Part shown: positions 11,534 to 25,900 of the stretch, in pieces
How positions within the stretch are numbered: the first letter of the stretch is position 1
How the letters are laid out: the number at the start of each line of letters is the position of its first letter
Assembly (NCBI GenBank): GCA_947044365.1
Contig: OX345639.1
Span: 5,189,944-5,253,943, forward strand
Length of the DNA stretch: 64,000 nucleotides
Direction of reading: 5' to 3'
Source: Petrosia ficiformis
Lineage: Eukaryota > Porifera > Demospongiae > Haplosclerida > Petrosiidae
The notes under the pieces: model-generated
Database searches by the model: none
Told to the model about the DNA's origin: nothing
The model's input: only the letters and a program-made list of their open reading frames with translations
Made by a program: the position numbers and the translations under genes

Positions 11534-11750
11534 AGTGAAAACCGTGCCATTGAGATATGTGTGTGTGTGTGTGTGTGTGATGTTATGTTGTGTTTCTTTA
11601 AAGATTCATAGAAAAAAAAAGCAAACAAACAAAAAAGAGTAGAATTGGAATCACAGTATACACATACACACTTATAATCACGAGGCCTATCTATACACAC
11701 ACAGCATACTAGACAATCCACTGAAATCAGTTTCTTGTGTTTATAAATAT

Positions 11751-13945
11751 CTATACTGGAGTATTGTACATTTTAAAACTTTCATTCAATGTAATTGATA
11801 ATGATCGATCTTTAGCAAGATCCATAAATGTTCGCTTTTCTGTTTTTGTTGTCGTGTCCTCTAATGTATCTTCGAGAGAACTTGCTGTTTCTCCTGTTGT
11901 TTCTTCACTAAGAGTTGACGTTGTACTGAGTACTGAACTACGATCTGAACCTGGTATGTCACCTGAATACAAATAGAGACCTCAACTTTTGAAAACAATA
12001 AATTAGCATTCAACATGTGCTTAACAAAAGGGTGTGGAAATACGTGAGCCAACTGCCGGTCATTTTGGCCTGTTCTGCTCACCATATACTTTGTATACAG
12101 CTCAGTTTCAATTTACCAGATATTCACTAGATTTACTGGACAATGTCCTGTATGACTGGCCATTTCCACACCACTGATTTAACATGTACTATATAGTGTG
12201 AAGTGGGAAGAGTGCTCAGGTCTGCTTAGGCTTCAAGTTATTAACTGGTGAATTTTGGTCTGAAGAGTTGTTTATTTACTATGGTATATGAAGCTTCTTT
12301 GTCTATATTGTCCTACAACAATACACTTCTATTTTAAAAGAGATAGATTCTTTACTTCTGAACATGTGGAATAAAAGTATACATGTCATCTACATTGTAC
12401 AAATAGTCTACATCATGAAAAAGAATATTAACTCATTAATCCATCACATCCGTTTTAGATAAAATGCTTGTTAGTAATTATAGTTAGTGCTACAACATAA
12501 TGTATATTGTGATATTACTGCACACAATAATTATATCGTGTCTTTTTTATATTGTACAAGAATTAAGGATAATATCCACTCACAAACATCACTTCGTTTT
12601 GACAAAAGTAGTACATATTTAATATCGTGTCATGATACTAAGTGACAACTTTTATGACAAAATATTTCCATATTATGACACCACTATAATAATGATGTTT
12701 GAGTGCGTAACTTACTGGAGAAACCTGATAAGGTGGAAACTGTTGATAGACCCGATAGCCTCTTATTTGTATATTTTTCATGAAAAGAGACAGCTAATGA
12801 TGATCGAGGAGAAATGGGACCCGAAAAAGGTATATGAGATGTCCCAAAGTTTCTGCTATCTCGTTTGTTTCTGATGTAATCAGCTAGTTCTTTGAGACTG
12901 GTTGTTGAACCAATTGATGATATTGAGTTCTGATTGACAAAATATACGTATATACGTATATACGTATGTATATCACTTGTATGTAACAGTATATATGTAT
13001 GTATGTATGTATGTATGAATGTATGTATGCATGTATGCATGTATGTATGTAACAGTGTGTACGTATTTATGTATGTATGTATGCATGTATGTATGTATGT
13101 ATGTTTGTATGTATGTATGTATGTATGTAACAGTATATATGTATGTATGTATGTATGTAACAGTGTGTGTATGTATGTATGTATGTATGTATGTATGTAT
13201 GTATGTATGTATATATGTATGTATATATACCCTGGAAGTATCTCTTAATAAACCAGCTGGATCGGTAGGTATAGGATTACTACTACTAACAGTGTGTAGT
13301 CGTGCTTTCCTCATAGTATGAGAAAGAGGTCTACCACGTGTTAATGTAGCACTTCCTGATACCATCAATGTAGACAATGCCCTTGTTCCGTGACTCTGAA
13401 GATTATCATCTGCAAATTATTATATGGATAAATAGATGAAGAGATAAAAGAGAGATGGATCATATATATATATATAATTATATATATATATATATATGTA
13501 TATTATATAGTATGCTAATAGGTCCTATATACAAAATATAGGACCTGAGTTTTGTGTCCAAGGATGTGATATAGCCCAAGCGTGCGAGGGCTATATCACA
13601 TCCGAGGACACAAAATGAGGGTCCTATATTCAGTATATAGGACCTGTTAGCATACTATATACAATATATTGTATGTGGTACTGTCTGACTGCATGATGAT
13701 CTATATATTGATCACTTATTCTCAATGATTTCACAACAGTTTTGGCAATAAAATACTATTATACTTGGCAATAAAGTATTGCATGTTGTTAATGGGTTAA
13801 TTTCTCCAAATATAGACCTGTTGTGGGTCCTATATACAGAATATAGACCTAGCCACATCAAAGGGATGATGTCATAATTGTACTATATATAATTATATAT
13901 ATATTTACATACAGACATTTGATATTAAACAAATGAGAAGGTGAG

Positions 13946-13984
<39 letters not shown>

Positions 13985-16900
13985 CTCGGAGTTTCAACAT
14001 ATGAGAGAAAAAGAGGTCCCACAATTCTTGAATCCATTCTTGTTTCTCTTCCACCGACTCTGCCTATAATTATGAAATACAAATGCTTAGTATATTTAGT
14101 TCTACCACCTTGAAACCATTACACATCTATTAATGTCTCACTTGTAGCTCCATCATATTCTTCCGAGAAACTAACTCCAATGCAAAGCGGCAGTCGTGTC
14201 CCGGTAAATTCTCCCTCAACATTAATTCAGATGTCTAATAATCAAAATAAAAATAATACATAATTATATATACTTATTAGTAGTTTGACTACTTTTAGTT
14301 ATAGTTATAGTATGCCTTACTGAAAGATTAGTTATAGTTAACTAACTGAAATTATTTCAACTTGTAGTTTAGTTACAATGCCTTACTAAAAAGGGGTTTT
14401 AGTTATAGATATATCCTGACACAGCGAAACATCAACTTAAATCACAGGTTTATAAATCAGATATAGCACCCTGTGGTCAGATATAAAACCTACCGTCAGC
14501 ACAGACTACAAGAAAACAACGGCTATGGCCCTCATGCTCGGTGATTATAAATCTGATACAGCACTCGTAGGTGTGTTATAACATAACTAAAACAACACTA
14601 ATAATTATGCATACAAAAATTATATTTATAATGTGATATGTGATGTTCATTATACTAACTCTCATTTGCTGTTTGTAATCATATACATCGGATCCAGTTG
14701 GTCCAGATTTGCCACTTTTCCTTGTCTTACAAAACAAAATACCATTCTCGAAAAGGAACACCTTTCTACGATGTTTAGCAAATCCATCGATAATAGTTAA
14801 GTCCCCAACTCTGAGAATCCTTCCCTGTTCTGATAGATCACCATCAAATCCTTTGAGCGAATCAAGAGCTAGCAAATCGTTTCCATGACGGAGAACAAAA
14901 TCAGTCATTTTCAGAGCCTCCTACGAAAAAAATATGTAAATTATTAGTTAATAGCCCAGCATATTGTATTGGTACTACTGACTTTTAGTTTATCCAAATA
15001 CTGTTTCCTTGATCCTTGTACATCTTGTTGTTCAGAGCCCTTGGTGGTGTATTTTACCATTTGCTGAGGTTCATATAAAACGATATTAATGACTTACTGG
15101 GTTCAGAAAATCACAATTTGTTTTAATACAAATACTCGTTTATGTATAATAATTATAAAGGTGTCTTACTTCAAGAAATTGCTTGTATTTTGTCATTCTT
15201 TGAACTGGTTTGATCAGATAAGCAAATAATCGCATTTGATCTCCAATCTGCTCCTGAATAGCCTGTATGTATGTATGTATATAATTATGCATGTATGCAT
15301 GTATGTATGTATGTATGTATGTATGTAATGCATGTATGTATGTATGTATGTATGTATGTATGTATGTATGTATGTATGTATGTATGTATGTATGTATGTA
15401 TGCATGTATGTATGTATGTAATGCATGTATATATGATGTTATAGTGTATGTATATATGATGTTATATGTCCATTAGCTACTATGGATACTTTGTTGTAGT
15501 ATTAAAACAATTTTATTTGCATAGGTATATATACATACATATAATATTGAATAGATACACAGTACCTTGAAAAAATCATTTCCCACTGTTATCATTAATT
15601 CATCTTGTTGAGGTTTATGTTTGAAATACAATGCATACTTCAAAAAATCCTTCATACAAGAAATCAATAATTATTATTGTATTATTGCTTAACTATTTTA
15701 CCTCTTCATGATCTAAAAACACCAGACCCATTTTAATGGGTGCTCTAAGGCATTTCTTTATCCGTGGTAGAATCACACTACAAGTGACAAAATCAATGGC
15801 TTGTATTATTATAATGATCAAGTTCATTGCAGCTTACTCTCTGCTACATTTAAGAAATATTGGTAACAGGCCAAATATGATTTCTTTCTTTCCCAAAAGT
15901 CCTGGTGGTAAGTTTTCAATATCATCCATTGCTGGAACATAGTACTATTTGAGTGTGTGTGTGTGTGTGATCAGATGGAGTACAGTAGTATTGCAATGAT
16001 TGCCTTTTTTATTTACCTTACAAACATGCTCTAAATCTTTAATGTAAGCTTCTTCTGTTGTTATGAGTTCTTCCATTAAATGTCTAAATAATATATTAGT
16101 AATAATTATCATTCTTTTGCAAGTTATATATAATTATATACATGTATTGTTTCAGCATTTTGCAGTAGCCACGCGCTACCGTAGCGTATCGCTAAAGCGG
16201 AAAAAAAAATATGGCAAGCTACGCTCTGGTAGCGCCATGGAAGTGAAGGGGAGAAGAGGAAGGAGAAGTGGAGAAGCGATCCTACCCACCGACACCCACG
16301 GGCCTACAGAAAGGTAGGAAGACAACTACATACACCCACAAACAACTGGCCTCTCAACCGAGCGCGCGGCGTCGGGAGTAGCCGGAGACGGTAGAAGAAT
16401 ACGGAGGACACTTGGCACTAACAGATCAGCCCCACCTAGCAGACGATCGATGCTAATGAAAGTGACCTACAGAAATTTCACTTCCGTCATACCCTATAGC
16501 GCAACCGCTTTTATATGTCAAAATTATTCATGCTGGAGCTATTGTGGGTTTGTAAAAACTCCAAGCATGAATTTAATTATAAATTACAACTGTTTTCAAA
16601 ATAATCATTTGCAACATGCCTTCGATGTCTAGCATGAGCTGTTTGAGTGGCTACATCTTCTGGGTTTTCATCAACCTAAAAATCAAGATAGTAAACTAAA
16701 TTGTTAACAGGTATAATAGAAAATGCCTACTGTTACATCATCAAGACTAATCTCTTCTTGCTTGTCATTAAATTGAGGATTTGAGGGCACTGAGATGTCT
16801 AAGTGTTTTGAAGGCATCTGTAGAAGGGAAAACGAAGAAGGTAATAAAAGATTTTAAATTAAATAAAACTGACAGGATGAGTAGCAACTGTTTGCCGTTT

Positions 16901-19900
16901 CTTTCTATTAAAACTGCGAGATCTTCGAAGACTACCACCGGAATCTGTCATATCCTCTGGAGCTGAATAACTACGAGTACGGGACTCGGTGTTATCAACA
17001 TCTAGTAAATTTGATTGGTTTGGTTCTTTTTGGTTTGGTTCTTTTTGGTGCACTTCCGACAGGAAATCCAACAGAGTCAGACAATCAGGTTCTTTACACT
17101 CTTCTTCTTCAATTTTATCTGTTAAATATAGTTTCTTTGCTTCTGTTTCAGTTTTTTCAAGGATGGAAATGGCATGCTGTGCACTCTTGTCTATATCAAG
17201 TACGCTAATTTGAATCTCTTTGCCTTGCTCACTCATTCGGCGACCAACAATAATATCTGGGCTTAGAGAGAATGGAGAATTGTCTCTGCTGTACACTTCG
17301 TCACTACCTGTGGAGTGCAACGAAGAGGTACTGACTGGTCCATTCACCAGCTCAGGGCTATCAATGGGTTCGTTTTTTTGTTCAATCATTTCATCCAACA
17401 GTTTGTGATAGAGTTCAAAGCGATCATGAAGCTCTACAATTCTATTCAAGGCAAACTGAAATCCTTCTCTTCCCCAGTGACTTTCCATGGAAGAAACAGC
17501 ATCACTCAACATCTGTATATCATCTTTTGTAGGTGGTGGATAAAGCTGTTGAAACTGGTTCAGTTGTGTTTTGGTATGGATTGGATCGATATCATTCAAA
17601 TCAACAGCCAATATATCATAATTACTGAGAAATTCAACCCCTTCAATACACCAGTTGATTGCCTTAAAAGAGTACAGAAAAGAAAATAAAAGACATGTGG
17701 ACAGATAAATTGAGATAATATGATTACAATAACCCATTCCACTTATGCAGGCAAGGGTCACTGAAATATGAAAGTGAATAGATTTTATCTTTCTCACCGT
17801 TTCCATGATATTATGGAGCCTAACTGCATCATCCAATCTTTTCTTTCTGTGTTCCATCTTTAACTCAAAGTCGGACAGGAGTCCCTTGATTCGTACTGTT
17901 AGATCCTTCACACTTCTTCCTACATGTTGAAGACCTTCTAGTTTTGAAGCTTGTTTGAGAAGCCTATCTGTATGTTGTACAATGTCCTGTACAGTGTAAA
18001 ATACAATTAGTGTGTGTAATTCATGTACTATAAACTAGTACTGTAAGCTATATAGTACTAACTATAACTACATCTAAAATCCCTTTTAGTGAGTTTAGTT
18101 AAAACTAAATCATAGGTCTACTGCAATAACTACAACCAATTTGAAAGATGGCCATTAATTAATAGACTCCTTTGATAACTACCTACATATATGATGTAAT
18201 ATACACCAGCTGTCAACTACAGTGTGTGTGTGTTGACTGTTGAGGTAATGTTTTTGTTATGCATAATGCATGAATTTACATCAATAGGGGTTCCTGAATG
18301 ATTACATAGTGTTTATTTACAATAGCCTTTGATATTGCAGATGGTCTGTGGTGTTAAGTAATCAAATATTACATCATACACAAGACAGGTGTAACACTTC
18401 TGAACTATGCTATATATATATATACCTTGGTTTTATCTTCAAACTCCAGTAATTCGTTTACAAGTGCTTGAGCTACTTCAAGAGATTCTCCCATCTCTGT
18501 ATGTGTCTCAAAAAACTCTTCAGCATATTGTTCAAACCACTCAATGATCTGTGTTAATAATATCATATTAAATGTTTAATAGTCTTGATGTTGATCTACA
18601 TGAATTGATTCTCACTTGCTAACACATAATATGATTTTACACACATATAATAATATCAAGTGTGAATTAGGAGTTATGATACACTGTCTAATATGACTCT
18701 AAACACACATAGACACACAAAGACATAGACACACATAGACACTCATTGACACATAAATACAATCACACAGACATACACACACACACACACACACACACAA
18801 GTAACATCAATACTTCCAATCTTCACACGTCCATCAATATCATATCATTGACCTACTCATTAATGAAATGTAATATTCTCTCGAATCATTGACTTACTAA
18901 TTAATGAAATTTAATATTCTCTCATGAGTATAGATACATGTTTTTGATGATGTATTAAGATTCTTAGATTACAACAGTTGTATGTTCACAAGAAAAAATG
19001 TTTCATAGTAAAAGAAACTATTTGTACTAAATAGACATTGAGTCTGACATTATGTAAATTAATTCTCACTAATCAACATACCAATTAGTTAACTCTTTAA
19101 CTACATGTAATAATTTACATGTATGTTGCTATGGTAACTATGATAAAATACTCACTAATGATAACTATAGTATACCAGTTAGTTAACTCCCCAATTACAA
19201 GTAACTAGTATGTCTACATTACATCACTACATGTAATATCATGTTGCTATGCTAACTATGATAAAATACTCACTAATCGGTAACCACAGCTGAAGCATAC
19301 CAATTAGAGTGAATTAGTTAACTCCCAATTACAAGTAACTTGTATGTCTACATTACATGTAATATTATGTTGCTATGGTAACTATGATCTAATCACAGCT
19401 AATTAGATAACTCCTACCTACATGCACTTCTTCATTAAATGAGGTCACAAAATGTGTGTTTAAGAGGAACAATTATTACTGTATTCATGACGTGTATCTC
19501 TTTAGCATATAATTATAATTATATGTACGTACATGTATCTCATATCTTCTCATTTCATGTACATACATACATACACATGATTATATATGATTTCTTCACA
19601 AAACTCAAGTGGGACCTAATACTCAACCATGGTTTGTTACAGGATGTTTTTGTCAGGGGAGAGAACAATTGCTAATGTGAAGCTAGCACGCTGCTGGAGG
19701 GAGGAGGGTTTTGGAATAAGCTCTCCAAGAAAATTAATATAATTTATGTACTTTGAGGTTGCTTCTGGTGGTTTCTGGCCAAGTTCTGGGGCTCCAGAAG
19801 GCTTGTAGCTGAGGTGTTGTTACATGTTGAAATTAATCTTATCTCAAATCTAGAAGGGGGTAACTCAAGTTAGGAAAGAGAAATTCCCCTTTTCCTCTAC

Positions 19901-22900
19901 TACTGAATGAAATTTCGCTAACCACTCAAAACAAACTCAAAGAGAGCACTGTATCAACACACCTGATTTGCTTCTTTCTCAAACTTCTTTTCTCTAATTT
20001 TCGTTTCTAGTTTTTCTTTTTTTGTTGTCCATAGTCCATCCAATCTTGTTCTGACATTTTCCACACGATTCAGTAACACTTCTATAGTTTCTACGGTAGC
20101 TTTGAAATCTGGATTATTCTGGAAGTGCTCCTTAGCAGGGGAATGCAAACGCACTCTAATTCTCTCTCCTTCTGAGGCTAATTCATCCACATGGAGGGTT
20201 TCTAATGTCTTGCGTCTTTGAATTTTGTGGATTTTGAGACTCTCCTCAGCTTCCTAAAGCATTTTTGCAATAACATGAGTTAAACAGAAAATTGTATTAC
20301 AAATCTGTATAACTAACTTGTATTACAAACCTGTATCACAAACCTGTATTGTGTTTGGATTTTCTTCTTGTGTGAATGGTGCAATAGCTTCAACTAGTCT
20401 CTTAGATACTCCAACAACATCACAAATAAATGGTTCTACTTGCTATTAGAGGAAGGAATAAAATTATTATTATATTGTCTGTTCTTGTGTTGTTTTAGTA
20501 TGACAATAATGACGACTTTTAGTTATAGTTATGGTATGACTAGTTTATCAAATTTTAGTTATAGTTATAGTTAATTAACCAAAACAATTTTAGGCTTACT
20601 AAAAGAATTTTAGTTTTAGTTAACTAACTGAAAGTGCCCATTATTGGCCAATTTTCATTTTAGTTAGTTATAGTTATTGCATTAGACCTGTAATTTAGTT
20701 ATAGTTTAGTTTATTACTAATAGTCACAATGCCTTACTAAAAGGAGTATTACATTTAACTAAAACAACATTAGTCTGTTCATATTCACAATGACCTCAAA
20801 ATTAGGATATAGGGTATAGTTTATTATCATAATGTTAATACATGATTATACTGTAATTAAATAAGGATTGAAATTTGAAATTTAACATACACAAAAAAGA
20901 ACAGAAGGAAAGATTGTGCTGGTCCTTCAAAACTAAAGTTGTGAACATTTGTCTGAGGTCATGATGAATATGAATGACCTTTAATATAGTAATTATTAAC
21001 ATTCAATTTGTCAAATAACAAATTTTACATGGGAAGAATGCATACCATACTTACATACATAGTAATACATACACACAACATACATATAATTACACATAAT
21101 ATAGTTTACATAAATACATACATACATACATACATACATACATACATAAATACATACATACATACATACATACATACATACATACATACATAAATACATA
21201 CATACATACATACATACATACATACATACATAAATACATACATACATATATACATACATAAATACATACATACATACATGTACATACATACATGTACATA
21301 CATAAATACATACAAATACATACATACATAAATACATACATGCATACATGCATACATTATAAATCAATAACATTACAGATATAATGTGAATTCCTTACCA
21401 TACGGAATCGGACCCAGTCCTGGTGATCATATTCGAATGTACCACCAAAATCTGAGGTCAGCTGATCTAATGCAATATACTGTGTCAATTCTTCTTTAGA
21501 CTTTACGATAGTGAACTAGAAAGAAGGAATGTTGTAAAATGAAAGATGGGCAGGGAAAACAGAGAGAGACAGACAGAGGGAGACAGAGTGAGTAGAAAGT
21601 CTGAAGGTAATGATAATTTCAGCCAAGAGGAGTGCATCAGGGGTACATGACGTTTGTTCAATCAGTGTTGTAAAACAGTGTTTTTCAACATAACTTTAAA
21701 ATTAAAGGATGGGGGAGCAAAACTAAAGAGTAGGGGAATGTCATGGTACCACCATTTGTGGGAAACATTGATAATTCATATATGTATTTATGCATCCATC
21801 TGCCCATTCGTGTTCAACTAACCGGTAAAACAAGAACTGGTGTCGCCTGATCTTTAGAATTGCTATCAATATTATAAGCCCATTGCACGAGATTGAGGTT
21901 AGGATTACGTGAAGATGTCAGGAAGTATACCATGTGAAACAAATGATTCTGTTGCTGTGTGTGTACAATATAATATAATGAGTTTATCAATACCTGAATC
22001 AGAACTATTGTAAACAAACTGAGGATAAATATTAATGAATATCGCAACTATTTCTCTTTTAAATAGAATATTAAATCATGAATGCTACTAAATTAATTGC
22101 TTACTTCTAAATATGATACTGCACGATTAAATACCATATACTAAATTACTCAAAATCATTAGTAAAAGAATGGAGATATAATACATGTATATAATAATGA
22201 TTATAGAATCAGAGAGTGCGGTAGTACTCCCTATGTAAGGATGGCACTAGTGGCCTATTGGCAATTAAAAGGTTGCTGGTTCAAGCCCCATGAGGTACAA
22301 GCTTTTTTTTCGCCCACGAGTATGCTCAGCTCCACCCTCAATATGAGGAGAAAGGGATGTAAAGCCATTGGTCTTTGGGAGCTGGTTAACATTACCAACT
22401 TGTGCTATTATTCCAGTTTCCTCGTTAGCCACATTTGGTAAAAACACTTGTAAAATAAAATAAATTAAAATGTGTGGATATTTCAATTGCAAGTGATGAG
22501 CTGAAATCTCTGCTAAAATTATAGAGACAAGTCTTAATACACAAATACCTTTTGATATATAGTGTTTTTTATGACTAAAAGCATCTTCTAGATAGCTGGA
22601 AATCATCTTTAAGGCAGAGAACCGGCAAGTAGCAAAACTGGCAAAATCATCAACGGAGATGGGTTAAAACAGCACCTCAGCAGTTTTATTTTGCAACTCC
22701 CAACATATTAAAAAATTACTATATATAACTGATTTAACAATTAAATAGCCTCAAATATTTTATATTCAGATTACTATTAGTGCAACACCCAATAATTATA
22801 TTAAAAATTACTATAACTTACTTCAAATTCATTCAAAGATATTATAGCATTTCTCAGGAGAAAGTCATGAGTACCATCGGCAGCAACAACTACTGAAAAT

Positions 22901-25900
22901 TTCCTACTTCGAACCTCTTCACTGAGTAAGGAGAAATATAATAGACAAACATAAGACGAGTAGACATGATCAACAAGATGAACAGATGGACAGACTGACA
23001 CAAAGTAAGAGGTCATAACTATATCATTACTCAAACTAGTCTTGAGGCCACGCCCGTTCGCTGGAGAAGGAACGGTCTGGGGAAACTGTGTAGAAAAAGT
23101 TTGCACTTAGGAATGCGGAAATGAATATATTTCAATGACTGTCATGTGACCGCGGCGAGATATAACAATAATTAGTGAGAAGAAATCGAGAATGGCAGGT
23201 GTTCTTGCTCCTTTTTTACCTGTTGGTATCCCAGTCTGATGACTACATCCTGCAGAACAGCAACTACATCCACCTTCCTTTTCTTTGCGTCCATGACAAT
23301 GAATAATTAACATTTCTGCGGTACAGATCACATGATCAAACGATTCCGATTGGGGCTTCCTACATTCCGGCAGAGCCAAACTTTTTCTACACAGTTTCCC
23401 CAGACCGTTCCTTCTCCAGCGAACGGGCGTGGCCTCGAGACTATACTCAAACATACAAGACTAGTAGACATGAATGAATGATCAACTAGATGGATAGATA
23501 GACAGACTGACACAAAGTAGGAGGTCATCATTACTCTATCAATTAAGCTAGCTCATCGATCTCTACCAACTAAACCATGCACTATAGATAGACTAAGCCA
23601 TGAACACAAGCATCTTTCTCTATTGTTGTATGTATTGCCTGCCACAGAACTAATGCCTGATGACTGATCGAGTTTGTAGAATCAATAACAATGGATGATT
23701 GGAACTACAATGGAAATGTCTCACAGGTGATAATGTATGGTCAAATTGATATCATTAACATGAATCAGCCAAAAACAACAATATAAATCCATGATATATG
23801 TATCTATGTATGTATGTATGCATGTATGTATATATGTATTACATGTATGTATATATTACATACATATATACATACATACATACATACATACATACATACA
23901 TACATACATACATACATACATTCATACATACATACATACATACATACATAGTATATATATATACATTCATACATACATACATATAAACTCCCACAATGCT
24001 TTGATTATTCCTTTTAAGGTGAGTATATATGTATATACAAGACATATCAAAGTTAAATCATACTTTTCAAAGAAAATTAAATTTCATTTGTGGTCAAATA
24101 TAGAAATCAAAGAAGTTATTGTAAACACACACACATATTGTATGCTGTGATGGTGAACATGTCTAGATGAACATAACTTCATTATCATGGCTAATTTTAT
24201 ATACAAGTATCACTGTGATGACAACACATCTAGATGAACATAACTTCATTATCATGGCTATTGATAAATTAGTTTATAGTATGATGTCACACTTGTCACT
24301 ACTTTATACATTAAAAACATTTCCTGCCATTTTTATAAGTTAGTGAGTGAATTTCCTTTATAATAATTTTTATTAGGAATATGCACAGACATGACAGGAA
24401 ACGCCTAGTGTACATTATTCCATCAAATTATGAGTAATAACTTGTAGCCATGATAGGAAACTTCTCCCTTATGTTTAATGTATGACATCATAATACAAAC
24501 ATTTAGACTATAAAACAACAACTAAATCATGTGACTATCACATGACTGTCGAATGTATAAATAAGTATAGTGTTGTTTACTGTGACAGTTTCAGTATCAG
24601 GGAAATAGCTTTGTCTTTGTTGCATAAACAATACTATATATAGATACATATATGATAGCTTTGCTTTGATCTGGTAGGAAAAGAGGAATACATACACATG
24701 TAGCCACCGACCACACCAAACAATTAGACCACACCAAACAATTAATACATGAATTGAATTCCAACCACTCACCAAAGAGGAGAGTAAGAGAAAAAGGAAT
24801 TTCTCACTGGAGACTCATACCCAGGAGCATAGGTTTGAATCTCATCTAGATGTTTATTTCCCCTCCCCTCTATGTACAGTACCTGACATTATTAAGTTTA
24901 CATACTTCCATTGACTACTGTGTACTTTGTGATTGAAGTACACAGTATTACACGAACTTAGTACTATGCTATCACATGAAAATGTAAAGGGAATTCACAC
25001 ATTACTATTATTACAGTACAGATAGTACTACAGTGCTGTTAAAGTGTAGCTCTCATCATAGTATATAAACTTAATAAATTCAGGTACTGTATGTTGTACA
25101 TTATCATGTAAATTTCAATTTGCATTATCCAACTCTCAAATGATAACCACACACTCTGCACTGCCAATACTACATACAATATTGTTTTGGTTATAAATTA
25201 GATAATCTGCCCATCAGCTATGAATAAGTTCACAATTGAGTGAGAACATATACATCCCGACAATGTCTACACACCTACATGTAATTCTTATACCATACCA
25301 TACTACATAAATACAACATTATTTTATGATTCCTTATATAAAGAAGTTACCATTGCAACTTAACATTATTTTATGATTCCTTATAATTATGAAGAAGTTA
25401 CCATTGCAACTTAACATTATTTTATGATTCCTTATAATTATGAAGAAGTTACCATTGCAACTTAACATTATTTTACTAAACTAAATATAACTACATGTAT
25501 AACTGAAAGTTTGAGAAACTAGGCATACAATAATTCTGAGGTTTTTCCTATTTTTCCTAGGATACATATTAAGCATAGAGGACAGCATTAGTGGTATTGT
25601 AATAAGCGTTAGTTGACTCATAAAAGTTGTCATTGTTATGATTTCAGTGTAATCATGATTATATCATAGTCTCTGTGTACTTAGCAAATACTAAGAAAGT
25701 ATTAATTAATTATGATAACAAATAAATTATACCTCACCTAGGTACAAATGTAAAATATGCTAACATGTCTGCTAATTCTTGTAATGATATTTCCATTAGT
25801 AAATCCACATCAAGGTCGTCTGGCTGGATCACTGATAATATTGGACCATCTCTAAGATCTCGACCTCCTATATATTACAGTATTTAATACAATAGACATT

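Noticed and set aside
12934..13377. ORFs with repeating Val-Cys-Met-Tyr or His-Thr-Tyr-Ile residues
   Set aside because: Simple translations of TGTA/TACA microsatellites; the same applies at 15214-15476, 21008-21373, 23791-24150 and 37186-37568.
16063..16317. + strand ORF of 84 codons with Arg/Lys-rich end
   Set aside because: It starts antisense to a DH-domain exon of the RhoGEF and runs through a GC-rich insertion; no homology or splice support.
22241..22606. Overlapping + and - ORFs near 22.4 kb
   Set aside because: Both cross a SINE-like repeat in a RhoGEF intron; no conserved motifs.
23107..23454. Two overlapping minus ORFs (67 and 115 codons) as a small Cys-rich gene
   Set aside because: They read through the inverted repeats of MULE element M1 in frames other than the helicase-like one.
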